Of a stretch of DNA of 64,000 bases, positions 39,620 to 46,537 are shown piece by piece. Position 1 is the first letter of the stretch. Each line of letters opens with the position of its first letter. Under the pieces are notes generated by a model that saw only the letters and a program-made list of their open reading frames with translations, searched no databases and was not told where the DNA came from. This DNA comes from Marthasterias glacialis (Eukaryota > Echinodermata > Asteroidea > Forcipulatida > Asteriidae). A program made the translations under genes and the position numbers. The stretch lies in NCBI GenBank assembly GCA_911728455.2, contig OU452228.1:8358129-8422128 (forward strand), read 5' to 3'.

Positions 39620-42600
39620 AAGTTAAAAAAAAAAAAAAAAATCGAACAATAACAAGAGGTCTTCGGCTGTTGGCCGAACACCTAAAAAAAAAACTCGAAC
39701 AATAACAAGAGGTTTTCGGCTGTTGGCCGAACACCTAACAATAACAATAGGTTTTCGGCCGCTAGCCGAACACCTAAAAAAAAAACGGAACAATAACAAT
39801 AGGTTTTCGGCTGCTGGCCGAACACCTAAAAAACCGAACAAAAACAAGAGGTCTTCGGACCAGAGTCCGAACACCTAAAAAAAAAACCGAACAAAATCAA
39901 TAGGTGTTCCGGGCTGAGTGCCCGAACACTTAACAAACAATTCGTGTTACACGTTGTTCACTGGGCACGGTTGACGAGCTTTTTGTGCTTTTGAGCGCCA
40001 ACTATGGTTTGCTGTATGGTAGCCCTTATTGTTATACTCCACGGGCTAGAGGGCCCCACTAGATGTGCAGCCCACACTTATATTGCCATCAGTAACTTCA
40101 TGGTGTTCAGGATGTCCTCAACAAAGAAAAATAATGTTAACATTGAATATTTTGGGATGTTTTACCATACTACTAATGTATAAAAGTAGTCCCTCGTAAG
40201 ATATGCTTCGAAATTATGAGCAGGATTTACACAACTAACCTTTGACGGACACAGTAAATTCACACCTCTGCGTGTTACCAGCCTGGTCCTCTGCGATATA
40301 CCATATACTCTCAGGTTGACCCAAGAAGAATTTGGATCCGGACGGACGGTTGAAGATGACCGAGACGTTATACCCAGAGTTATCCTGGAACACTGGCTCT
40401 TCCCAGTGGACAGCAGCAAAACTGACCCCAGTCTCCGCCTCAATTGTGCCAGGACAACTGACTATTTGTGGTGGCTCCTCATCTAGAAAGTTATTATAAT
40501 AATATCAACTTTTACAATGATTGTTTTGTGGAAATACACTTGTTTCTACAGTTCCTTTGCGATGAGGATTTTAGGGAAGATTATGCAACTGGTTACCTTT
40601 AACTGTAATGCTGAAAGTGCATGTGCTTTGGAGTCCAGCCTCATCACGTGCTGTGTACGTGATGACCGTTACTTCATCCAGGTAGAACCGCGGCTGCGTA
40701 GCGGACGGTGACGCCTCGAGGACCGGCTCTCCATCATTGTCTCGTGCCTCCGGTTGGTCCAAGTTTGCAAGGTTGGTTGTGAAGTGCTGGTGCAGATCGG
40801 TCGGGAGAGAAATGTCACCGGGACAGGTGATGAATTCTGGAGGCTCAATATCTGATGTTGGAGTAGTAAACATTTTAAATGTAAAACTTAAGTGTAAAAT
40901 CGAAAATGAGCAATGAGGTAACATAATGTTCCTTTTCTTACCGATGCATCTGTTTTGCACTGATTGGTCTGACCATGTACCATCTGCCTGACACGTTCTA
41001 GAACTAACTCCTCTTAACTGGAAACCACAGCCGCAGTCGTAGAAACATTGAGATTTGTAGTCCAACTGGCGTTCAATACAGTCTGGTGGTACGATCGTCA
41101 TATGGATTACCGCGACCAAGATGGGGCAAGTCTGGGCTAGAAGAAAATCATAAACTCATTGATAAAGAAACCTTGGAGTGTACTTTCTTAGACACTTTAC
41201 CTTAGCTTTAAGCTTTGGTGTTGCCATTTATGATATAGTGATATACCAACCGTGTCGCTGTGCTCTTGAAAATTGTTGTGATACAACATCTGAGTGTTGA
41301 GTAATACTATGCACAGTGGATTCGCTCTCTGTATGTTTGACTTACGAACACATTTATTTTCCACTGTTGAATTGGACCACTGCCCGTCTGCCTGACACGT
41401 TCTAGGGTTGACTCCCTGTAGCTTGAATCCATCTCCACATTCGTAATAACAGTCTGAGGTGTACTCCAGTGCTGTATTCTCACAAATTTCGGGTTGAATC
41501 GTCATGTTCTTTCCTGCAAGCAGGATGGGACATGTCTTGGCTGAGAAGAGGAAAATGGGCAAGATGAAAGTAAAACCAAAGTTATTAGGGTCAGACATAT
41601 TGGACAAAACACATTGTCATTATTCGCAGATGCAGTGAAATGGTTTTCTTACGTGCACAAGAGCCTCCTGTCTTAGGGTTGCCTTCATGACCAGGCAGGC
41701 ACTCACAGGCTTCCTGTGATGTACTGCCCATAATTGCTGTCGTTGATGAATCCGGACACGATGTACAGGGTTGGTTGCCATATTCAAGTTTGTAAGTACC
41801 TCTTGGGCAAGCTGTAGTAAAGAAAAAAAGAGAGGTGGAATATTGCATGGGGTTTGAAGTTCATGAAAATCACAGCGAAAGAAAAACCTGGTTGCAGTCG
41901 TACCGTAGCATTCTCCGACTTGACCACCCCCTGTGTATCCGGGATGACAGGCACATCCATACCTTCCAGTCTGTGTTGCGCATGAGCAGGTAGCCTGTGC
42001 ATCACAACAACTATGCCCCTGGGAGCACACCGAGTCACACAGAGCAGAGCTTATATTGCGGTCCCACGATTCAATGACTTCTTCTGCTAAACAGAAAGCC
42101 AAACCAAGAGAAACTGATGAGTATGTGAACATTTTAACGGTTCGATCTATAAAAAGTGTAATATATTGATTTCAAACGATGTAACAAGGAGCTGATATTT
42201 CTCTCGGATGATGAGATGCCTAATCTAACAAGAAATACATTCACAATTTTAAGAAACTGCAAGGAAGTGCATGAGATTCCACATTCTCCAAAAGACAAAA
42301 AGTACTTGATCAGTGGTTTTTGTCAAATTCACAAATCCCTGTTCTGATCACCCCGGTCTTACCTCCTATCTCCGCGGTCGCCAGTCTCTGAACATCGTCC
42401 AAAAGATGCAAATGAAAGATGTGGTCCTCGGTCGGATTGGAAGCAATTTTGTTCATCTGATCCAAGCTGACTCCACTTCCTAAAGCGATGACGAAGATGG
42501 TGACACCGCTTCTCTTCAAAGACGAAGCCAGATGGTTCAAATTCCGATCATTGGTAGCTTGGCTATTCGTCAGTAGAAAAACCAACCTGAAGTAACCATT

Positions 42601-43519
42601 TCGGATGAAAGAGATAAGAAAACATACAGAATACACCCTTTTTCAACAGAATGAACAAGGTGGAATATTCTTTAAGGTTTGAGGTGACACCTTGTGATGA
42701 AGCCTCTAATATGGTTTGTGATGGTTCTGAACAGAACCGGAACTAAATGTTTCGATTAGTATCGTCCGATAGTCTAAAGAAGAAAAATTTAATTCGAATT
42801 GTCAAAGGGTATATTTTCTTGAATGCAGACCTGACTGTTGTGTGACAAAGTTCTCGCTCTGGGTTAGCAAAATAAATGATAAACCCTGACATCCCTTTTG
42901 TGGAAAAGGGAATTATGTTGGGCATCAGATGTGCTCTTGGGATGAGCCTCATCCCCACCAGAGGTTACATGTTATCAACCTCAAGCTTTTTGTCATGATC
43001 TTACTTCGGTATTGAATCTCTTGACTGATCCAAGGTAAGCTGAGCACCAAGAAGTCCCCCGTGTCCTACTGTGCATGTCTTTCCCTCTCTGTGACGAATT
43101 GCTCGGAAGTCACTCCCAAACAGGGTGCATTTATTCTTCCCGACTGGAGACGTGATGTAGTCCACGTCAACGTAGATCTGGTAGCAACCGGAGTACGTGA
43201 CAACGGCAACCCGGCAGTACTCGGCTGACACGGGGAAGATCATGGAGACTTCCCTCACGAATTGCACCTCGCAGTCGAATTTATTAGAGCCGACACTACT
43301 CGAGGAGTCGAGGACGAAAACGATCTCGGCAGGCTTGTCCCGGAACCTCTCCAAGACTTGTAAGAATTTCCCGCTGGCGACTTCAACCTCCGTTCGGTTC
43401 CCTTCGGTATCTGTCAAAGACTGACGGAGACATACTGGGTATACTTGGGCCATGACAACACCCAGCCAAGATAAAGCTATGGCAGTACAAACTAACATAG
43501 TACATTTCATTTTGGCCAT
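18577..43519 (-). CDS. Copy 2: polydom/SVEP1-like VWA-EGF-Sushi-HYR protein
   Basis: Secreted multidomain protein, probably in extracellular matrix or cell adhesion by analogy with polydom. Exons in transcript order: 43005-43519, 42363-42586, 41904-42086, 41653-41811, 41346-41540, 40942-41136, 40597-40851, 40240-40482, 23764-23958, (23355-23551 broken), 23015-23269, 22342-22584, 21072-21305, 19769-20046, 18982-19189, 18577-18738. Each has an AG acceptor and a GT donor, and lengths fit phase 1-1 joins except the 2-1 VWA join and the phase-0 join of exons 14 and 15. Without the broken exon 10 the reading frame is continuous for about 1,181 residues. Intron 8 is 16.3 kb because it holds element 2. 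The C-terminal end is unresolved: reading through the last donor meets a stop after about 20 codons. The start ATG at 43519 puts a signal peptide at the N terminus; an upstream in-frame ATG at 43576 is not preferred. Confidence 0.85.
18739..18981 (-). other. Intron 15 of copy 2
   Basis: Short intron between the phase-1 exons 15 and 16. An open frame on the opposite strand crosses it (18841-19251) but overlaps exon 15 and is a shadow. Confidence 0.6.
18982..20046 (-). CDS. Copy 2 exons 14-15: tetra-arginine region
   Basis: Exon 14 (19769-20046) encodes DPSVEVGLELNFFTGDC, a CGPANPPAGRRRRQASS segment and a beta-rich LFVTVNFNATKLQ end. Exon 15 (18982-19189) continues PGSAATGNRL...LHCKPGEILRNKAC. 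Their join is phase 0, unlike the phase-1 joins elsewhere, and both copies keep it. RRRRQA is a potential furin-type site or a linker; cleavage is inference. In polydom a comparable region sits between the HYR/Sushi block and the GCC modules. I recognise no named domain. Intron 19190-19768 shows nothing further. Confidence 0.75.
20524..20958. mobile_element. Old MITE-like repeat in copy 2 intron 13
   Basis: Bounded by CCCTGGCATCTGCC and GGGGATGCTCCGAGGG, imperfect inverted ends. It shares its body with the younger insertion at 21697-22162 and is also present at 48479-48913 in copy 3, so it predates the duplication of these copies. Confidence 0.5.
21072..21305 (-). CDS. Copy 2 exon 13: Sushi-like module
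   Basis: Encodes 78 codons with six cysteines: CPFHPPPRNGALACETW, then GGQFCRVSCNINFDFNRDP, ELYYCRTLPGSD, ending MPWPDCT. This resembles a CCP/Sushi fold with a long loop. Copy 3 is one codon shorter (50122-50352) and differs in the loop after the fifth cysteine (SDIADWNP versus SEEAIWGP). Confidence 0.8.
21697..22162. mobile_element. 466-bp MITE in copy 2 intron 12
   Basis: Absent from copy 3, where the empty site reads GGAGGGATAGAGCAATCC (about 50730). Inverted ends are CCCTCAGAGCAGCCAC and GTGGCTGCTCGGAGGG, flanked by a 4-bp duplication ATAG (21693-21696 and 22163-22166). It carries no credible ORF. Confidence 0.8.
22342..23269 (-). CDS. Copy 2 exons 11-12: HYR 3 and HYR 4
   Basis: Exon 11 (23015-23269, 85 codons): DIEPPEFTSCPGDFSLPTDL ... 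WDQPEARDNDG ... VTVITYTARAKAGREST, C-terminal CTFNITVI. Exon 12 (22342-22584, 81 codons): DEEPPQVISCPDDVE ... WDEPNFTDNSGQ ... WYIATDAAKNTVSCEF. Both show the HYR hallmarks: initial PP..SCP, central W..P...DN.G, and C.F.V at the end. Exon lengths equal those of exons 7 and 8. The intron 22585-23014 has no other feature. Confidence 0.85.
23355..23551 (-). pseudogene. Copy 2 exon 10: Sushi 4, frameshifted
   Basis: The exon keeps its splice sites (TTAG acceptor, GTAAG donor) but is 197 nt instead of 195. Two extra bases near 23430-23439 shift the frame after CGLGF into a TGA. A TAG replaces the conserved Trp codon of DGTW at 23386-23388. Because neighbouring exons are all phase 1, skipping it preserves the downstream frame. 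Confidence 0.8.
23764..23958 (-). CDS. Copy 2 exon 9: Sushi 3
   Basis: 65-codon CCP module, PKTCPILVAGRNMKIKPKSC ... YECGDGFQLLGVNARVCQ ... GQWSDSIVENECV. Four canonical cysteines plus the GQW motif are present. First exon of the second Sushi-Sushi-HYR-HYR cassette. Confidence 0.85.
23959..24452. other. Intron 8 sequence left of element 2
   Basis: Intron sequence shared with copy 3 (52497-52992) and, for 24236-24345, with the region after copy 4 (59090-59220). No gene visible. Confidence 0.5.
24453..25978 (-). repeat. Type B module of element 2 (3' end)
   Basis: Carries about five minisatellite units (24640-25270) with CTTCCGGTTTGACCGGAAG palindromes. One AGGTCA pair at 24823-24837 is spaced by exactly three bases. 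Ends with a short GAA tract near 25960. Confidence 0.7.
25979..27203 (-). repeat. Type A module
   Basis: About 1.22 kb, from CTAGAAATTGAGAG to GCCCAGAAAAA. More diverged than the next modules. Confidence 0.7.
27204..28433 (-). repeat. Type A module
   Basis: About 1.23 kb. Contains a perfect AGGTCA-AATG-AGGTCA repeat at 27551-27566 beside a CCGGAAGT palindrome. Confidence 0.7.
28434..29697 (-). repeat. Complete type A unit with both ends
   Basis: The clearest single unit. It has the CTAG end with GAGTTTGT/ACAAACTC hairpin, a 1.2-kb body, an A tract (29635-29653), ACAATAACAATAGG, and a TTCGGC hairpin ending CCGAACACC. TAA and the CTAG of the next unit follow immediately. Confidence 0.75.
29698..30926 (-). 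repeat. Type A module
   Basis: About 1.23 kb, nearly identical to 30927-32159, including the TTTGAAAGGAACTAAAGG variant, so these two are a recent tandem duplication. Confidence 0.7.
30927..32159 (-). repeat. Type A module
   Basis: About 1.23 kb, closest relative of the preceding module. Confidence 0.7.
32160..34364 (-). repeat. Composite A/C module
   Basis: Starts as type A (to about 32670), switches to C-type sequence with a MITE-like segment (33053-33213), a G10 run at about 33689-33698 and the C core, then returns to type A at about 34170. Likely a recombinant between module types. Confidence 0.65.
34365..35600 (-). repeat. Type A module
   Basis: About 1.24 kb, with the usual palindromes and CTAG end. 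Confidence 0.7.
35601..37316 (-). repeat. Type A module with a 10-unit hairpin array
   Basis: A 1.23-kb A body followed (36833-37316) by ten units of 45-51 bp. Each unit is an A tract, GAACAATAACAATAGG and a hairpin ending CCGAACACCT. Loops and stems vary: CTGCTGG, CCGCTAG, CCAGTAG, CTGATGG, CCTGTAG. Confidence 0.75.
38679..38759 (-). other. Third intact copy of the type C small ORF
   Basis: 26 codons beginning MATQRKTCKSCQVQCG, in the inverted element. Same length as at 8684 and 14149. Confidence 0.3.
39547..39617. repeat. GAA trinucleotide microsatellite
   Basis: About 23 uninterrupted GAA units, equivalent to the CTT tracts at module starts in element 1. Confidence 0.9.
39641..39932 (-). 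repeat. Six terminal hairpin units at the 5' end of element 2
   Basis: Six units with stems that pair despite sequence changes: TCGGC/GCCGA types, CGGAC/GTCCG (about 39855) and CGGGC/GCCCG (about 39913, the terminus). Confidence 0.75.
39934..40239. other. Intron 8 sequence right of element 2
   Basis: Matches 52994-53299 in copy 3. No feature other than intron sequence is visible. Confidence 0.5.
40240..40851 (-). CDS. Copy 2 exons 7-8: HYR 1 and HYR 2
   Basis: Exon 7 (40597-40851): DIEPPEFITCPGDISLPTD ... VTVITYTARDEAGLQST. Exon 8 (40240-40482): DEEPPQIVSCPGTIEAETG ... WEEPVFQDNSGYN ... YIAEDQAGNTQRCEF. Both have the Cys pair and W..P...DN.G core of HYR domains, which form Ig-like beta sandwiches next to Sushi modules. 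Reading through the exon 8 donor gives Gly then TAG, so intron retention would end the protein here. Confidence 0.85.
40942..41540 (-). CDS. Copy 2 exons 5-6: Sushi 1 and Sushi 2
   Basis: Exon 5 (41346-41540): KTCPILLAGKNMTIQPEIC ... YECGDGFKLQG ... DGQWSNSTVENKCV. Exon 6 (40942-41136): QTCPILVAVIHMTIVPPDC ... YDCGCGFQLRG ... DGTWSDQSVQNRC. Each is 65 codons with the Sushi Trp and four framework cysteines; exon 6 has an extra Cys pair (CFYDCGC). Confidence 0.85.
41653..42086 (-). CDS. Copy 2 exons 3-4: EGF-like and ephrin-receptor-like modules
   Basis: Exon 3 (41904-42086, 61 codons) has nine cysteines (CDSVC, GHSCC, CSC, CAC, final C) and ends with an EGF-like GCACHPGYTGGGQVGEC. Exon 4 (41653-41811, 53 codons) reads CPRGTYKLEYGNQPCTSCP ... 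ACECLPGHEGNPKTGGSCA, an ephrin-receptor-like pattern. Both phase 1-1. Confidence 0.8.
42363..43519 (-). CDS. Copy 2 exons 1-2: signal peptide and VWA domain
   Basis: Exon 1 (43005-43519) encodes a signal peptide ending near VVMA, a short Cys-containing linker, then the VWA domain from EIVFVLDSSSSVGS to RDSIPK. Exon 2 (42363-42586) continues LVFLLTNSQATND to RLATAEIGG. DSSSS fits the DxSxS part of a MIDAS, but the later TDG motif is TNS, so the metal-site Asp is Asn. The intron 42587-43004 carries no other feature. Confidence 0.85.
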
Positions 43520-45652
43520 GAATTGTCTACTTAATATGAGTTGAGTTACCAGTGAATAGTCCAGCCTTACAGTCACCTTATCTTCACCTCTGGATTACCA
43601 AATGATCACCGCTACATTGATTTGCTTTCACAGTGACGATATGCCATGTATTAGGCAACATTCATGCATTCATTCGTTCTTCAAACGAAAGAAACAGTGA
43701 CAATTCGCTGGTGCTATTGAGCAAAAGGACAATTATTATTTGGCAATACTCATGGTTATGCAGGGAAACGGCTTCTTGGCACAAGCACAAGCAGGAACTT
43801 CCTGCCCTATGGCCTACAGCAAGTTTATTGTTCCAAACGTAACCCACTTCAAATTTGAACTCAGCAAGCTCAAGGACACACTGACACAGTCTTCCTTGAG
43901 TACACCACATTACACTGTATATTAAACCTTAAAAAGCAGGACTCAAACAAGTAAGTGATCAACTTTTTTACAACTTTAGTTTGCACTGAGTATTATATTT
44001 ATTGAGTTTCTAATTTCCAAGAAAGTAACGAACGTCCTCCTGACAAAACAATGTTTACTTCAGCAAGCAAAACAGATAATTATTGAAAGTGGACAGTGTT
44101 TGTGTTTACGCGTGAATGTGGATAGGCATTGACCAAACTACCATTTGCAGTACACAACAAACAAAATCATGAGAGACAAATGTTTCCTGTAAGTAAACTA
44201 TAATTATAGATCAAAGACAATTCGAGAGATAAGATTCACGGTATTTATTTTACTCACTAAAGCATAATGAACGCGACTTTTTGAATATTATAACTAGTTC
44301 TTTCGAGTACGCCGTGTAATAAACTTGCTGTTGGGGGGTCGGCTCTGAAAAGAACCGGTTGCATATTCTTGAACTTCTTCATTTTCCATTGGCTTATTCA
44401 TAATCACTAATGAATCCTCATATTGGCTTAAGTTTTTAAGATTTAAGCCCACATGTGAACACTGGTTAAGCTTTACAATTTATTGTATTATTAGAGCTGA
44501 CGCTGTACACGAACAAGGTTCCCTAGACGACTCTCTTGTCTACATGCATTCACGTTCTCTACTCCCAAACGGATTGAAGCCATCTGTACACGTCAATCTA
44601 TAACTACAAATCAAACGAATTGGGGTAACAAAAGTGCGCCACAGTAAAGTCATTTTCATGTTTTTGTTTGTTTTTGTTTAAGACGTGATTGTAATGTATC
44701 ATACGACTTCACGTCTGTTAACGTTAGAATGACTACAATCATGAGGTTGTGGTCGAAAGAAATTGTTACCATAGTATTGACGCAGCGTTTGGTAAAACTT
44801 TTAAGACCTGTATTGCATATTGATCAATGCCGTGTAATTGTATTCAACAAATTTGACTTTGCTGTCAACATACTGAAAAAATTACTTTGATTACAGTAGA
44901 CAACAGTGTAAACTATTATGAAAACAGTTGGAGTAATCCAAAACAATTGTGAATAATTATAAAGCAGGAAATAATATACACAAAATACTAAAGCAACGGG
45001 TTACAATACAAAACAAGACAGGCGCAAAAGCAAGAGCAATCTGACCAACGAAACATAACGTAGTCTTGCTATAATATAAATATAGCCGTATACTCATTTC
45101 ATAACTGGACTGTATTGATAGATGACTGAATAGGGGCCATGGTTTCATGTCACACTTTACATAGCTTTGACTCTTCCCCTCCCTTTGTTTAGCTTGACTG
45201 GCAATCGTCAATATTTAACTCTTGTTGGTGATGTTTTTTCTTCGTTGCATGTGATAAAGAAGTTTTTGCTAAGAAAGCTTATAATATACAGTTTTCTCTA
45301 AGTTAGTTATTTAAGTGCTACAATTAATTTTCTTTTTTGATTATTGCCTGACTAATACGGCTGCCCACCACTTATCATTTCATAACTGAGATTTGATCTG
45401 TAGATATAGGCCTAATTAGTTGTTGCTTCTGTTGTACTTCAGTGTATGATACACAACCCCTTCCACAACAATTGTTACGTCACACCACAGTTGCTTCTGC
45501 TTTGATTTCCCCCAAAAGGCGCCTCTTAAGGTCCTTTTTTTTAAGCTGGTAAGATTTGTCTATAAGTTTTGAGTGCGTCGGAACGCATTAGGCCAAGACT
45601 TTAGAAAGTAAAAAAAAAAAGCATTCTACATTTTACTGAGTAACATTTTCAC

Positions 45653-45683
<31 letters not shown>

Positions 45684-45720
45684 GCCGTTTCTTCTCTATG
45701 TAAACATCATGCTGGTCCAG
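43520..45720. promoter_or_regulatory. Intergenic region: 5' flank of copy 2 and 3' flank of copy 3
   Basis: Contains the upstream sequence shared by copies 1-3. The uninterrupted target of element 1 is at about 45211-45220, and a T tract is at 45659-45683. Both genes are on the minus strand, so this must hold the copy 2 promoter and the copy 3 end. No defined motif was recognised. Confidence 0.4.
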
Positions 45721-45837
45721 TTAGCCAGAGTTAATAGCGATGTCAGTGAAGAAAACTTGTCCATTCACTTGGATCTCCAATAAGGCAAGGTTGGTTACTG
45801 AGGATGAATTATCGACAATGCCCTGTCTACCAAGAAC
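45721..45837 (-). CDS. Candidate 3'-terminal exon of copy 3
   Basis: Same 38-codon frame as 17559-17675, ending INSG and TAA. Replacements include L to S and A to V. The phase does not match the known upstream exon, so the call is weak. Confidence 0.25.
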   Translation of the reverse strand, partial: VLGRQGIVDNSSSVTNLALLEIQVNGQVFFTDIAINSG

Positions 45838-45884
45838 CTGTAATAGATTGAATAAAGTTATTGCGAGAGCGCTGTTTCCTATTT

Positions 45885-46195
45885 CATTACTTTCTTTGAA
45901 TCAAGATAATGTTCACCAATGGGACTGTTTGTGAAGGTGCTGCTACTTGTTTCATTACTCTCTTTGAATCAAGATAAGGTACACCAATGGAACTGTTTGT
46001 GAAGGTGCTGCTACTTGTTTCATTACTCTCTTTGAATCAAGATAAGGTACACTAATGGAACTGTTTGTGAAGTTGCTGCTACTTGTTTCATTACGCTCTT
46101 TGAATCAAGATAAGGTACACCAATGGGACTGTTTGTGAAGGTGCTGCTACTTGTTTCATTACTCTCTTTGAATCAAGATAAGGTACACAACAATG
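45885..46195. repeat. 68-bp tandem repeat, 5 units
   Basis: Five units of the array that has eight units at 17718-18235. First and last units match by position in both arrays; the middle ones differ in number. Confidence 0.85.
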
Positions 46196-46537
46196 TAACC
46201 ATTTGTAGAAGATGCTGCTATTACGCTCTTTGAATCATTACAATGTACAGTGGTAGTTATTATTAGCATAACTCTTGGTTCTTGTTTAGTCACTCTGCGA
46301 ATAAAGATAAGTATTGATCGATAATGTTGTTATCACTGCACTGAATACAATGGATAACAGCATGGCAAAAGCGGATGCTACTGTTATGCATAAACTTGCT
46401 AAGCTCTTTCGTATACGTAAACACGTTTGGGATCTAGAAATTTGTTTGTAAGTTCATTGTTTCCATTGGTCAGATTGACTATTCATATATATTCAATGAA
46501 AGACGACTTTCATTTGAGATGATAAGGAAATATCTAC

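Larger units (their letters stand above)
37317..39640 (-). repeat. Type C module
   Basis: Begins with the GTTTTTGTG-type hairpin and CTAGGTGTTCGG. It includes the C core (38.2-39.25 kb), a CA repeat (38765-38781) and a long GAA tract (39547-39617). Mirror image of 13342-15645 of element 1. Confidence 0.7.
24453..39932 (-). mobile_element. Element 2: concatemeric Helentron-like element, inverted
   Basis: A 15,480-bp insertion in intron 8 of copy 2; the empty site is at 52981-53000 in copy 3. Read on the minus strand it begins TAAGTGTTCGGGC at 39932 and ends with the subterminal CCGAACACCTAG (about 24484-24495), a CACAAAAA-type hairpin and TTTTTAGT. It therefore has the same termini as element 1 in opposite orientation, and the flanks again allow T|T insertion or a 3-bp TAA duplication. 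It contains nine head-to-tail modules with CTAG starts (plus strand) at 25979, 27204, 28434, 29698, 30927, 32160, 34365, 35601 and 37317. No transposase or helicase coding is visible. Confidence 0.75.

Noticed and set aside
43520..43576. N-terminal extension starting MTVRLD upstream of the chosen start
   Set aside because: It would bury the signal peptide behind 19 residues, and copy 4 lacks it. Probably 5' untranslated sequence.
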